Assembly (NCBI GenBank): GCA_050013835.1
Contig: JBEKEM010000010.1
Location: forward strand, 1-64,000
DNA: 64,000 nucleotides
Direction: 5' to 3'
Origin: Bog-793 sp050013835
GTDB lineage: Bacteria; Actinomycetota; Acidimicrobiia; Acidimicrobiales; Bog-793
Shown here: positions 34,119 through 45,544 of the stretch, one piece after another
Layout of the letters: each line of letters starts with the position of its first letter
How positions within the stretch are numbered: the stretch's first letter is position 1
The notes under the pieces: generated by a model
Told to the model about the DNA's origin: nothing
The model's input: the letters and a program-made list of their open reading frames with translations, nothing else
The model's database searches: none
Made by a program: the position numbers and the translations under genes

Positions 34119-34203
34119 TTGCCGCAGACCTGCCGAGCGTGCGTCTTGAGAGCGTGTCCGTAGGGGCGCCGGGAATCGTTCGCTCAGGTCGGGGGCTGGG
34201 GGT

Positions 34204-34250
34204 GTCCGCCACAAGTTCTTAATGTCCCCTTTGCCTCGACGCTGGGGTGC
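34204..34250 (+). repeat. Dispersed direct repeat, copy G (short)
   Basis: GTCCGCCACAAGTTCTTAAT followed by a diverged CCCTTTGCCTCGACGCTGGG. Only the left part is recognisable. It is the last copy before the M24 5' remnant and is preceded, like copy E, by a GGGGGCTGGGGG stretch. Confidence 0.7.
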
Positions 34251-34330
34251 AGAGGGATTGCAGACTCTTCGGAAATGGGCGGGGTGATTCTGCCTGATCG
34301 CCGCCTGGGTTCCCTCGTGGATTGGAATGC

Positions 34331-34708
34331 TCAGTCGGTTCGTACCAGCGTGACGCGATCGAGCGGCGGCCACCCCGTAGGAGACGGATCGTCATAGGAG
34401 ACGTACTCCAGGCAGGAGAGTCGACCGTCGTCGACAAACAGGATGATGTCGCCGGGTGGCTCACCTGCGACCGGTGTCACACGTCCCTTCACGGGCGCTA
34501 GGCGGTTCGTCGTCTTGATCGGTGAGGGGTAGACATCCGGCGGAACAGCGAGGTCGACGGTTGGACACCCGCAGTCACACTTCCCGACGACTTGGACCCG
34601 AGTCAGCTGCGCTCGAAGCTCTGCTGCACCGGGGAAGTCGGGCGCCAGAAGAGCATCGAGGATGAGCCGCTCGGCCTCCGACAACGAGCGGGGCTCATCG
34701 AGCTTCAC
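34331..34708 (-). CDS. Conserved small cytosolic protein, function unknown
   Basis: 125 aa from GTG 34708. Helical start SLSEAERLILDALLAPDFPGAAELRAQL, then a Cys-rich hairpin VVGKCDCGCPTVDLAV and a beta segment GDIILFVDDGRLSCLEYVSY. This order looks like a recurring actinobacterial family of unknown role, often seen as scattered single genes; the CDCGC motif could bind a metal. The minus-strand frame continues upstream into an NHL-protein fragment, but the ribosomal context there is poor. Confidence 0.65.
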   Translation of the reverse strand: MKLDEPRSLSEAERLILDALLAPDFPGAAELRAQLTRVQVVGKCDCGCPTVDLAVPPDVYPSPIKTTNRLAPVKGRVTPVAGEPPGDIILFVDDGRLSCLEYVSYDDPSPTGWPPLDRVTLVRTD

Positions 34709-34849
34709 GGCGTGATTGTCGCATAACACTCGGGGTTCGCTGATCCACCAGCCGCTCCATAGAGCGACAAGAGGCATGACGCTGGGGCGAGCGCGATTTA
34801 CGTGGACGTCCGCACGTGACCTGGAAGACGAGACGCCAGTGCTCCGATT

Positions 34850-35040
34850 CCGCGCATCTGCCACCAACACGTTGCCTGCGCTGTCAAGACTGACGCCAGC
34901 CGGAGCATCCAGTCTGTCCGAGGTCGCCGGGTCGCCAGAGCTCGTTGGTGCCGGGGTGATCTTCCCTTTCCCAAGACCAGCGATGAAATAGAGATCACCT
35001 TGAACCCAGAACGCGCTTGGGCCGAGCACGTAGCCCGGCC
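34850..35040 (-). pseudogene. Fragment of an NHL-repeat protein
   Basis: The minus strand reads GYVLGPSAFWVQGDLYFIAG, LGKGKITPAPTSSG and GVSLDSAGNVLVADAR. This is one blade of the secreted NHL-repeat protein encoded at 45732-47894 (GYVLGEGATWNRGYLYVIAG, RGKGSISPAPTSSG, GVAIDGAGNVLIADS). Both ends break into unrelated sequence, so it is a recombination remnant of a paralog. Its right end is fused directly to the M24 5' remnant in a different frame. Confidence 0.8.
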
Positions 35041-35192
35041 GGGGGTTCCCCGGTGACGACGGTACGCGTGATGTCCGAGCAGTAGCCGACGCCGCCGAGC
35101 GACAGAAGCATCACGTCGACGCTGGCCCCGACGAGGCGCTCGCGCACTTGCCGCGAGCGCCGCTCGCGCACCGCGACGAGGTCGGTGGCCAT
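35041..35192 (-). pseudogene. 5' remnant of the M24-family peptidase gene
   Basis: Starts at ATG 35192, overlapping the lipA stop (TAATG), and reads MATDLVAVRERRSRQVRERL then LGGVGYCSDITRTVVTGEPP before the NHL fragment. GYCSDxTRTxxxG is the M24 catalytic-domain signature containing a metal-ligand Asp, but the N-terminal domain of 100 or more residues that should precede it is missing. So this remnant itself has an internal deletion. It is the partner of the 3' remnant at 24626-24790. Confidence 0.8.
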
Positions 35193-36850
35193 TACGCCGA
35201 GGCCGCGACCCGTCTCGCCGCCTCGGCCCCCTGACGGGCGTGGTAGCTCGAACGCGTGAGCGGTGACGCCTCGACGTGGGCGAAGCCGTAACCGAAGGCA
35301 TGCTCCCGCAGGTCGGCGAACTCGGCCGGGGTCCACCACCGCACCACCGGCAGGTGCGACGCCGACGGGCGCAGGTACTGGCCGATCGTCACGATGTCGA
35401 CGCCGACGGCGGCGAGGTCGGCGAGCGCACCTTCGACCTCGGCCTCGGTCTCGCCGAGCCCGAGCATGATCCCAGACTTCGTGACGAGGCCGGCGGCCTT
35501 CGCCGTGGCGAGCACCGCCAGGCTGCGGGCGTAGGAGGCCTGCGGCCTGACCGCCCGCTGCAGGCGCAGCACGGTCTCGAGGTTGTGGCCAAGCACGTCG
35601 GGACGCGCCGCGTAGATGAGGCGGAGGGAGGTCTCGTCGCCCTTGCAGTCGGAGATGAGGACCTCGACCGCGGTGCCCGGAACGCGCTCGCGGATCGCCG
35701 CGATCGTCGACGCGAACGCCCCCGCCCCCCCGTCGGTGAGGTCGTCGCGGGCGACGGTGGTGACAACGACGTGGACGAGGCCCATCCGCGCGACCGCGGC
35801 GGCGACCCGCACCGGCTCGGTCGCGTCGAGGGGACGCGGGCGGGACGTGTCCACGAGGCAGAAGCCGCAGGCCCGCGTGCACCGCTCGCCGTTGATCATG
35901 AACGTCCCGGTCCCGTCGGCCCAGCATTCGTAGATGTTCGGGCAGCCCGCCTCCTCGCAGACCGTGACGAGGTCGAGCGAACGCATCGTCCGGCGGAGCG
36001 CGAGGTACCCGTCCCCCATCGAGGCCCCGACCCTCAGCCAGGGGGGCTTGCGGCTGCTGATCGAGACGGCGGTTCCCGTGTCGACCCCGGCGACGGCCAG
36101 CCGGCGGGCCGCCGGACGGCCGGCCGCGCCGGGGGCGACGGCGCGGACCTCGGCGAAAGTAGCCCCCTGGAACTCGATCGACCGCTCGCCCACCGCGCCG
36201 GAGAAGACCGGGGATGTGCGCGACCTGGCGACGATGGCGTCGATCACGTCCCGGGTCTCGACCTTGAGCCCCTCGGCGCGCAGCGACGTCACCGGCCGGT
36301 CCGGGATGCCGCACGGCACGATGTGGGAGAACATTTCGAGGTCGGTGTCGACGTTGAGGGCGAAGCCATGCATCGTTCGACCCCGCGCCACCCGCACGCC
36401 CACGGCGCAGATCTTGCGCGGCGCCGGCCCATCCGGCTCGACCCAGACCCCGGGGTATCCGTCCAGCCGGCCGGTTCCCGGAAGCCCGAGGTCGCCGAGC
36501 ACCGCGGCGACGAGCCCCTCCAGCCCGTGCACGTAGGCGGGGATGGCTCCGGGGCCGAGGGTCACCGAGACGATCGGGTAGGCGACGACCTGTCCCGGAC
36601 CGTGGTAGGTGACGTCACCACCCCGGTCGGCACGCACGAGCTCGGCCCCGACGGACGCCGGGTCGGTCAACACGTGCTCGGCGCGGGCGCGCACCCCCAT
36701 CGTGTAGACGGGGGGGTGCTCGACGAGCAGCAGGTAGTCCTCGCTGCGGCGGTGGAACAGGGCGTGCTGCAGGGCGAGCGCCTCCCGGTACCGGACGCGC
36801 CCGAGGGAGCGAACCCGCAGCGGCCCGCGGGCGGCCGAGAGGTCCGGCAT
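35192..36850 (-). CDS. lipB-lipA: Fused octanoyltransferase-lipoyl synthase (LipB-LipA)
   Basis: 552 aa. Residues 1-220 are LipB: RADRGGDVTYHGPGQ (74-87), the catalytic Lys in RKICAVGVR (K146) and the acyl-thioester Cys in HIVPCGIPDRPVTS (C180). Residues about 265-552 are LipA: auxiliary cluster CEEAGCPNIYEC (C298, C303, C309), radical-SAM cluster CTRACGFC (C324, C328, C331), and RSSYHA at the end. Both enzymes look fully active. LipB moves octanoyl from acyl carrier protein to E2 domains, and LipA inserts two sulphurs. The join is continuous with no stop or frameshift. Five bases after the E2 gene, which supplies the lipoyl domain to be modified. Confidence 0.95.
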   Translation of the reverse strand: MPDLSAARGPLRVRSLGRVRYREALALQHALFHRRSEDYLLLVEHPPVYTMGVRARAEHVLTDPASVGAELVRADRGGDVTYHGPGQVVAYPIVSVTLGPGAIPAYVHGLEGLVAAVLGDLGLPGTGRLDGYPGVWVEPDGPAPRKICAVGVRVARGRTMHGFALNVDTDLEMFSHIVPCGIPDRPVTSLRAEGLKVETRDVIDAIVARSRTSPVFSGAVGERSIEFQGATFAEVRAVAPGAAGRPAARRLAVAGVDTGTAVSISSRKPPWLRVGASMGDGYLALRRTMRSLDLVTVCEEAGCPNIYECWADGTGTFMINGERCTRACGFCLVDTSRPRPLDATEPVRVAAAVARMGLVHVVVTTVARDDLTDGGAGAFASTIAAIRERVPGTAVEVLISDCKGDETSLRLIYAARPDVLGHNLETVLRLQRAVRPQASYARSLAVLATAKAAGLVTKSGIMLGLGETEAEVEGALADLAAVGVDIVTIGQYLRPSASHLPVVRWWTPAEFADLREHAFGYGFAHVEASPLTRSSYHARQGAEAARRVAASA

Positions 36851-36855
36851 CGCCG

Positions 36856-38232
36856 CTAGAGCTCGGCGAGCCAGTCGCGTGTCTCGATGACCCGGGCGAC
36901 GTCGCGCACGAACGCCGAGGCGTAGGCGCCGTCGACGGCGCGGTGGTCGAAGACGAGCGCCAGCACGCCGACCGAGTGAATGGCGATCGACTCGGACCCG
37001 TCCGGCGTCACGACGACGACCGGCTTCCGCTTCACCCCGTCGGTCGACAGGATCGCCACCTGTGGCTGGGCGATGATCGGCGCCGTTATCAACGTCCCGA
37101 ACGGACCCGGGTTGGTGATCGTGAACGTCCCGCCCGTGATGTCGTCGGCGGAGAGCTTACGGGCCCGGGCCCGCGAGGCGAGGTCGGCGATCGAGCGCGC
37201 CAGTCCCCGCAGCGATTGGCCGTCGGCGTTGTGGACGACCGGGACGATGAGCCCCTCACGCTGCAGGTCGACGGCGATCCCGAGATGGATGTCGTGGTGG
37301 ACGATGAGCGCCTCATCACCGACCGAGGAGTTGAGGTTCGGGTAGTCGTGCAAAAGGTCGATCACCGCCCGGGCGACGAACGGCAGGTACGTGAGTCCGA
37401 TGCCCTCCTCGGTGCGGAACTGGCTCTTCAGCGCGGAGCGGACGCGCTCGACGTTCTCGAAGTCCGTCTCCATCGCGACGAGCGTGTGCACCGAGGTGTT
37501 GATCGAACGGACCATGTGCTCGGCCGTCACGCGCCGCACCGTCGAGAACGGCACGATCTCGTCACGCACGCCGAGCGGCGCTGGCGGGACCGAGACCGAC
37601 GGGCGCTCCATCGGCTGGACGACGGGCGCCATCGGCGCTGGGGCGGCCGGGGCGCTGGGCGGCGGGCTGGCGACCGTGACGGCGTTGGAAACGGTGCCGA
37701 GGTGTGCGAGCACGTCATCGCGGGTGATCCTCCCGCCGAGCCCCGTGCCCGGGATCTGAGAGGGATCGAGCTCGTTCTCACGGATCAGCCGGCGCACGAC
37801 GGGGGAGAGCAGGGCGCCCTGCGACCCGTCCTCCTCGTCGACGCCGGACCGGGGCACGCCCGCCGGGGCCGCGGGTGGCGCCTCCGTCCGGCTCGCCAGT
37901 GGAACCGGCGGAGGTGGGGGCGGTGGCGGAGGCGGTGGCGGTGGCGCCTGCACGGGTGGCGGCGCGAGGAGCGACGATGTCGCGACGACGCCCGCCGCCG
38001 TCTCGCCGATGACGGCGAGTCGGGCGCCGACCTCGACCGTCTGGCCCTCGGGAACGATGATCTCGGCCAGCACGCCGGAGAAGGGCGAGGGAACCTCCGA
38101 GTCGACCTTGTCCGTCGAGACTTCGAACAGCGGTTCGTCGAGCGCGACGGCATCGCCGACCTTCTTCAACCAGCGGGTGATCGTGCCTTCGGTCACCGTC
38201 TCGCCGAGTTGCGGCATCGTGATGTCAGCCAA
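36856..38232 (-). CDS. 2-oxoacid dehydrogenase E2 (dihydrolipoamide acyltransferase)
   Basis: 458 aa from TTG 38232, overlapping the lpd stop by 8 bases. One lipoyl domain with the lipoylated Lys in EVSTDKVDSEV (K42), a linker with an unusually long proline run (about residues 96-108), the E1/E3-binding domain SPVVRRLIRENELDPSQIPG with GLGGRITRDDVL (about 143-176), and the catalytic domain ending in FDHRAVDGA (HxxxDG). It transfers the acyl group to CoA. With AceE nearby, acetyl transfer in pyruvate dehydrogenase is most likely, but a shared 2-oxoglutarate role cannot be excluded. Confidence 0.93.
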   Translation of the reverse strand: MADITMPQLGETVTEGTITRWLKKVGDAVALDEPLFEVSTDKVDSEVPSPFSGVLAEIIVPEGQTVEVGARLAVIGETAAGVVATSSLLAPPPVQAPPPPPPPPPPPPPVPLASRTEAPPAAPAGVPRSGVDEEDGSQGALLSPVVRRLIRENELDPSQIPGTGLGGRITRDDVLAHLGTVSNAVTVASPPPSAPAAPAPMAPVVQPMERPSVSVPPAPLGVRDEIVPFSTVRRVTAEHMVRSINTSVHTLVAMETDFENVERVRSALKSQFRTEEGIGLTYLPFVARAVIDLLHDYPNLNSSVGDEALIVHHDIHLGIAVDLQREGLIVPVVHNADGQSLRGLARSIADLASRARARKLSADDITGGTFTITNPGPFGTLITAPIIAQPQVAILSTDGVKRKPVVVVTPDGSESIAIHSVGVLALVFDHRAVDGAYASAFVRDVARVIETRDWLAEL

Positions 38233-39652
38233 CGTGGAGTCCCCTTCCGGTCAACGCGAGGACCGTTTCGCCGAACGTCTCGGAGAGCGTCGGGTGTGGT
38301 TGGACGAACTGGGCGATCTCGTCGGGGGTCGCCTCCCAGTTGACGGCGAGGTAGGCCTGGCCGAGCTGCTCGGTCACCCACGGCCCGACCATATGCACGC
38401 CGAGCAGGCGTCCGGCGCCGCCTGACGGCGTCCTTTCGGCGATGACCTTCACGAGGCCCTCGGTCTCGCCGAGGATGCGGGCCCGCCCGTTGCCGGCGAA
38501 GGGGTCGCGCTGCACGACCAGGTCGAAACCGGCGGCGCGGGCGGCTTCCTCGGTCATGCCGACGAAGGAGACCTCCGGGTGGCAGTAGATGCACCACGGG
38601 ACGGTGCCGTAGTTGACGGGCACCGCCGGCTCTCCGAGGATCTGCTTCACGACGAGGATGCCCTCGGCGAAGCCGACGTGGGCGAGCTGCGGTGTGGCGA
38701 CCAGGTCGCCGATCGCGAAGACCCCTTCGGCCTTCGTGCGCATCCAGGGGTCGACCGTGACGAATCCGCGCTCGTCGACCTCGACGCCGGAGCCCTCGGC
38801 GCACAGGCCCCCCGAAGCCGGGCGCCGCCCGACCGAGAGCACGACCGAGTCGACCTCGACGCGTTCGCCGTCGCCGAAGAGCACGGTCGTCCCGTGCCCT
38901 TCGGGCTCATGGCCGTGCACGGCGACCCCGGTGCGCAGGGTGATCCCCCTCTTCTTGAACGACCTCACCACGACGTCGGTGACCTCCGGGTCGCAGCCCG
39001 GCAGGATGTTCGGCAGCACCTCGAGCAGGGTGACCTTGGCGCCGAGGTCCGAGAGCATCGAGGCGAACTCGCAGCCGATCGCGCCGCCCCCGATCACGGC
39101 GACGGCGGCCGGGATGCGGTCGAGCTCGAGGACCTCGTCGGAGGTGAGGACGAACTCACCGACCTCGAACCCCGGCAGGAGCCGCGGCACCGAACCGGCG
39201 GCGAGCACGACGTTCGCGCCGGAGAGCTCGGTCGTCGGGCCGTCCGGACTGGTCACCCGGACAGTATGGTCGGCGACGAGCTGCCCGAAGCCGGGAACGG
39301 TCGTCACCTGGCGGCGCCTCAGCAGCCCCGTGAGCCCGCGGTAGAGCTGGTCGACGACCTTGCCCTTGCGCTCGAGGCTGACGGCGAAGTCGACGGTCGG
39401 CCGTCCGGCGGCGATCCCGAACTCGCCGGCGCCGGCGACCGCCCGGTAGACGCTCGCCGTCTCGAGGAACTCCTTGGCAGGGATGCAGCCGCGGTGGAGG
39501 CAGGTGCCACCCACCTTGTCCTTCTCGACCATCGCGATCGACAACCCGGCCGCCGCGCCGTAGAGCGCCGCGGCGTAGCCGCCTGGGCCGCCCCCGATGA
39601 TGACGAGGTCGTACTGTCCGCCGTTCACCGCCGCTTCGACCGTCCCAACCAC
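38225..39652 (-). CDS. lpdA: Dihydrolipoamide dehydrogenase (E3)
   Basis: 475 aa from GTG 39652 (a GTG 9 codons later is an alternative). FAD-binding LVIIGGGPGGYAAA, redox-active disulphide GGTCLHRGCIP (C51, C56), NAD site AVIGGGAIGCEF, second FAD motif GVFAIGDLV and the C-terminal catalytic His in QPHPTLSETFGE. It reoxidises the dihydrolipoyl group on E2 with NAD+. First gene of an lpd - E2 - lipBA operon with overlapping or 5-bp junctions. Confidence 0.96.
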   Translation of the reverse strand: MVGTVEAAVNGGQYDLVIIGGGPGGYAAALYGAAAGLSIAMVEKDKVGGTCLHRGCIPAKEFLETASVYRAVAGAGEFGIAAGRPTVDFAVSLERKGKVVDQLYRGLTGLLRRRQVTTVPGFGQLVADHTVRVTSPDGPTTELSGANVVLAAGSVPRLLPGFEVGEFVLTSDEVLELDRIPAAVAVIGGGAIGCEFASMLSDLGAKVTLLEVLPNILPGCDPEVTDVVVRSFKKRGITLRTGVAVHGHEPEGHGTTVLFGDGERVEVDSVVLSVGRRPASGGLCAEGSGVEVDERGFVTVDPWMRTKAEGVFAIGDLVATPQLAHVGFAEGILVVKQILGEPAVPVNYGTVPWCIYCHPEVSFVGMTEEAARAAGFDLVVQRDPFAGNGRARILGETEGLVKVIAERTPSGGAGRLLGVHMVGPWVTEQLGQAYLAVNWEATPDEIAQFVQPHPTLSETFGETVLALTGRGLHVG

Positions 39653-39815
39653 CCCCCGGATGGCGTTTCGCAGCCAACACTATCGACCGAGCCCGTTCAA
39701 CTGCACCGGGATCGCGCGGGCGGTCCACGCCGATCCATCCCGTCCGGCGCGACCCGGCCCAGGGGACGGGGCCGGGCGGCGCTCTTTCCGGCCCGCGGGT
39801 GCCGCCCGGCGTCCG

Positions 39816-41069
39816 CTACGCCGAAGGGCCGATGATCATCCCGGCGCCGACGGTGAGGCTCGACGACTCGTCGACCAGGATGAAGCTCCCTGTCGCCCGG
39901 TTCCTCCGGTAGTCGTCGAAGAAGAGCGGCGAGCTGGTGCGCAGGCCGACCCGTCCGATGTCGTTGAGGTCGAGCCCGGCGACGTCGTCGATGCGTCCGA
40001 GCGAGTTCACGTCGAGCCGGTAGTCGATCCGGTCGACGATCGCCCGGGTCCAGCGGGAGGTGTGCTTGAGGTGCAACCGCGCCCCGGTGCGCAACGGAGC
40101 CTGGTCCATCCAGCAGACCATCGCCGCCAGGTCCTTGGCGACCGTCGGGTTCGTCCCGGCACCGCAGATCATGTCGCCGCGTGCGATGTCGAGATCGTCG
40201 GCCAAACGGACGACGACCGACATGGGCGGGAAGGCCCTCTCAATCGGGCCGTCGGCGGACTCGATCGCTTCGACCCGGGTCCGGTGCCCGCCTGGCAGCA
40301 CGGTCACCTCGTCGCCGGCGGCGAGGATCCCGCCGGCGACGGTGCCGGCGTAGCCGCGGAAGTCGTGCCACTCGACCGAGCGGGGACGCACGACCCACTG
40401 CACGGGCAGGCGCAGATCGTCGAGGTCGCGGTCCCCGGCGACGTGCACCTCCTCGAGATGGTGCAGGAGCGACGCCCCCTCGTACCACGGCATCTCGGTC
40501 GAACGCTCGACGACGTTGTCGCCGTGCAGTGCCGAGACGGGAATGAAGGTGATGTCGGAGACCTCGAGGCGGGAGGCGAACTCCTCGAACTCGGCGCGGA
40601 TCTCGTCGAAGCGGCGCTGGTCGTAGTCGACGAGGTCCATCTTGTTCACGCAGATCACCATGTGGCTGAGGTGCAAAAGAGACGCAATCGAGGCGTGGCG
40701 GCGCGTTTGCTCGGTGATGCCGTTGCGGGCGTCGACGAGGATGAGCACGAGGTCGGCGGTCGAGCACCCCGTCACCATGTTGCGCGTGTGCTGCACATGC
40801 CCGGGCGTGTCGGCGACGATGAACTTGCGGCGCGGGGTCGCGAAGTAACGGTGGGCAACGTCGATCGTGATCCCCTGCTCGCGTTCAGCGCGCAGGCCGT
40901 CGGTCAGGAGGGCGAGGTCGACGTAGTCGTCGCCGCGCTGGGAACTCGCCCGCTCGACGGCGGCGAGGTCGTCCTCGAAGACGGATTTCGAGTCGTAGAG
41001 CAGCCGGCCGATCAACGTCGACTTGCCGTCGTCGACAGACCCGGCGGTCGCGATCCGGAGCAGCTCCAC
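39816..41069 (-). CDS. cysN: Sulfate adenylyltransferase GTPase subunit
   Basis: 417 aa from GTG 41069, overlapping the cysD stop by one base. EF-Tu-like GTPase: G1 GSVDDGKSTLIGRLLYDSKSV, G3 ADTPGHVQHTRNMVTG, G4 VNKMDLVDYDQ, then two beta-barrel domains. It couples GTP hydrolysis to formation of APS from ATP and sulfate with CysD. It stops after the barrels: no APS kinase (CysC) domain is fused, unlike many actinobacterial CysNC proteins, so APS would be handled by another enzyme. Confidence 0.95.
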   Translation of the reverse strand: MELLRIATAGSVDDGKSTLIGRLLYDSKSVFEDDLAAVERASSQRGDDYVDLALLTDGLRAEREQGITIDVAHRYFATPRRKFIVADTPGHVQHTRNMVTGCSTADLVLILVDARNGITEQTRRHASIASLLHLSHMVICVNKMDLVDYDQRRFDEIRAEFEEFASRLEVSDITFIPVSALHGDNVVERSTEMPWYEGASLLHHLEEVHVAGDRDLDDLRLPVQWVVRPRSVEWHDFRGYAGTVAGGILAAGDEVTVLPGGHRTRVEAIESADGPIERAFPPMSVVVRLADDLDIARGDMICGAGTNPTVAKDLAAMVCWMDQAPLRTGARLHLKHTSRWTRAIVDRIDYRLDVNSLGRIDDVAGLDLNDIGRVGLRTSSPLFFDDYRRNRATGSFILVDESSSLTVGAGMIIGPSA

Positions 41070-41983
41070 TAGAAGTAGCCCTCCCGCTTGCGATCCTCCA
41101 TCGCGGCGGCCGAGAAGCGGTCGTCTGCCCGGGTCGCGCCCCGTTCCGAGATCCGGGAGACCGCCGTCTCGGCGACGACCTCCTCGACCGTCGACGCCAT
41201 CGACTCGACGGCGGCGGTGCAGGTCATGTCGCCGACCGTCCGGTAGCGGACCGTCGTCACGAACGGCTCCTCGTCGGGGACACCGGCGCGCGGGCCGCAG
41301 TAGGCGCTGACCGCGAGCAACATCCCGTCACGGCGGAAGACCTCGCGCTTGTGGGCGAAGTAGATCGAGGGCAACTGCAGGTCCTCGTGGCCGATGTACT
41401 GCCAGACGTCGAGCTCGGTCCAGTTCGAAAGGGGGAAGACCCGGAAGTGCTCGCCCGGTCGGTGCCGGGTGTTGTACAGGTTCCACAGCTCCGGCCGCTG
41501 GGCGCGCGGGTCCCACTGGCCGAACTCGTCGCGCAGCGAGAAGACGCGCTCTTTGGCGCGGGCCTTCTCCTCGTCGCGCCGCCCCCCGCCAAGGACGGCG
41601 TCGAAGCGGTTGGCCGCGATCGCCCGCAGCAGGCTGTGGGTCTGGAGACGGTTGCGCGAGGCCCCCGGGGTGGGGTCCTCGACGATCTCGCCGCGGTCGA
41701 TCGACTCCTGGACCGAGGCGACGATCAGACGCACGCCGAGCTGGGCGACGCGGCGGTCCCGGAAAGCGAGCACCTCGTCGAAGTTGTGGCCGGTGTCGAC
41801 GTGGACGACGGGGAACGGGATCGGCTGTGGCCAGCATGCCTTCGAGGCGAGATGGAGGAGCACCTCCGAGTCCTTCCCGCCGGAGAAGAGCAGCGCGGGG
41901 CGCTCGAACTCGGCGACGACCTCACGGATGACGTGGATCGACTCGGACTCGAGCGTCTTGAGGTGGGTCAATTGATAGTTCAT
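41069..41983 (-). CDS. cysD: Sulfate adenylyltransferase small subunit
   Basis: 304 aa. PP-loop ATP pyrophosphatase fold with ALLFSGGKDSEVLLHLA near the N-terminus, VVHVDTGHNFDEVL, the GGGRRDEEKARAKERVFS loop, and the C-terminal DRFSAAAMEDRKREGYF that docks CysN. Length and motifs are standard. It forms the ATP sulfurylase complex with CysN in the cytosol. No assimilatory reductase genes are near, so the rest of sulfate assimilation is elsewhere. Cysteine supply is relevant to the SufS-based Fe-S system at 48.8-51.4 kb. Confidence 0.96.
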   Translation of the reverse strand: MNYQLTHLKTLESESIHVIREVVAEFERPALLFSGGKDSEVLLHLASKACWPQPIPFPVVHVDTGHNFDEVLAFRDRRVAQLGVRLIVASVQESIDRGEIVEDPTPGASRNRLQTHSLLRAIAANRFDAVLGGGRRDEEKARAKERVFSLRDEFGQWDPRAQRPELWNLYNTRHRPGEHFRVFPLSNWTELDVWQYIGHEDLQLPSIYFAHKREVFRRDGMLLAVSAYCGPRAGVPDEEPFVTTVRYRTVGDMTCTAAVESMASTVEEVVAETAVSRISERGATRADDRFSAAAMEDRKREGYF

Positions 41984-42033
41984 ATCGACATAATGACCTT
42001 AGTCAGCAATGTCGACGAACCGTCGCGCCGTCG

Positions 42034-42555
42034 CTACGCCCCTGAGCTACGACTCGGCTTCTGGGTGTGGGCCGCCGCGGTCGCCAGCCGGTCGACGAGC
42101 TCGTTGAGCGGCTCGCCGGCGTGCCCCTTCACCCACCTGAAGGAGATCTCCCCCGAGCGGTGGTCGATGACCTCGCCGATCAGGGGGCGCCAGAGGTCCT
42201 GGTTCGCGACCGGCAGGCGCTTGACGTTCCGCCACCCCTTCGCCCGCCACGCCACCCACCACCGGTCCTCGAAGCAGCGGACGACGTAGGTCGAGTCGCT
42301 CACGATCTCGAGCGGCCCGGGGTGGTTGGCGACCGCTTCGATGACAGCGGTGAGCTCCATCCGCTGGTTCGTCGTCTCGGCCTCGGCGCCGGCTGCGTAA
42401 TGGTCGGGGGACGTCGCCCACGCCCACCCCCCCGGGCCGGGGTTTCCGTGGCATGCTCCGTCCGTGTAGACAACCGTGCGCCGACCCGCCTCCACTCGCC
42501 CAGTCTGCACCACGCGTGCACCCGGTCCGGGGAGCACCGTTATCGTCGGTTGCAA
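42034..42555 (-). CDS. rnhA: Ribonuclease HI
   Basis: 173 aa from TTG 42555; GTG starts further in (for example 42495) are equally possible because the conserved part begins only at VVYTDGACHGNPGPGGW. Catalytic acidic residues: Asp in YTDGA, Glu in QRMELTA, Asp in SDSTYV, and the late Asp in NELVDRLA, with the His of KGHAGEPLNE. It degrades the RNA strand of RNA-DNA hybrids. Divergent from aceE, with only about 56 bp for both promoters. Confidence 0.95.
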   Translation of the reverse strand: MQPTITVLPGPGARVVQTGRVEAGRRTVVYTDGACHGNPGPGGWAWATSPDHYAAGAEAETTNQRMELTAVIEAVANHPGPLEIVSDSTYVVRCFEDRWWVAWRAKGWRNVKRLPVANQDLWRPLIGEVIDHRSGEISFRWVKGHAGEPLNELVDRLATAAAHTQKPSRSSGA

Positions 42556-42611
42556 AGGACAACACCTGCTCGCGGGGGCGCGAGCGGCATCGACCGAATG
42601 GAAGAATCCCC

Positions 42612-45356
<2,745 letters not shown>

Positions 45357-45410
45357 GCGACGGCGCAGCCCGCCCGGGCGCTTCCGGCGCTGGACTCCGG
45401 ACGCGTTCGA

Positions 45411-45428
45411 GGGGCGCTTGCGCGCCCC
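45411..45428 (+). terminator. Hairpin after aceE
   Basis: GGGGCGC-TTGC-GCGCCCC, a perfect 7-bp stem 54 bp after the aceE stop, followed by two more C residues. No T-run; plausible actinobacterial terminator. Confidence 0.5.
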
Positions 45429-45544
45429 CCGAACTGATCCCGTCGCCGGGATCGACGCTTCCTGGAAAGGCTCGGCGATCCGAATTGACTCAGGTGGGAC
45501 CGGCTCCTGAACGGGTCTCCGAGGGTGTCTGGTTGAGATTCACC

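Noticed and set aside
24791..34250. Integron attC identity for the dispersed repeats
   Set aside because: The repeats do not show the paired RYYYAAC and GTTRRRY core sites in the right arrangement, and no integron-type integrase is in the region, so the resemblance is only in layout.
24791..34250. CRISPR array
   Set aside because: Spacing between repeats is 0.6-2.4 kb and filled with genes; no short spacers and no cas genes.
35276..36859. 527-codon + strand frame
   Set aside because: Lies entirely opposite the LipB-LipA gene with its complete cysteine motifs.
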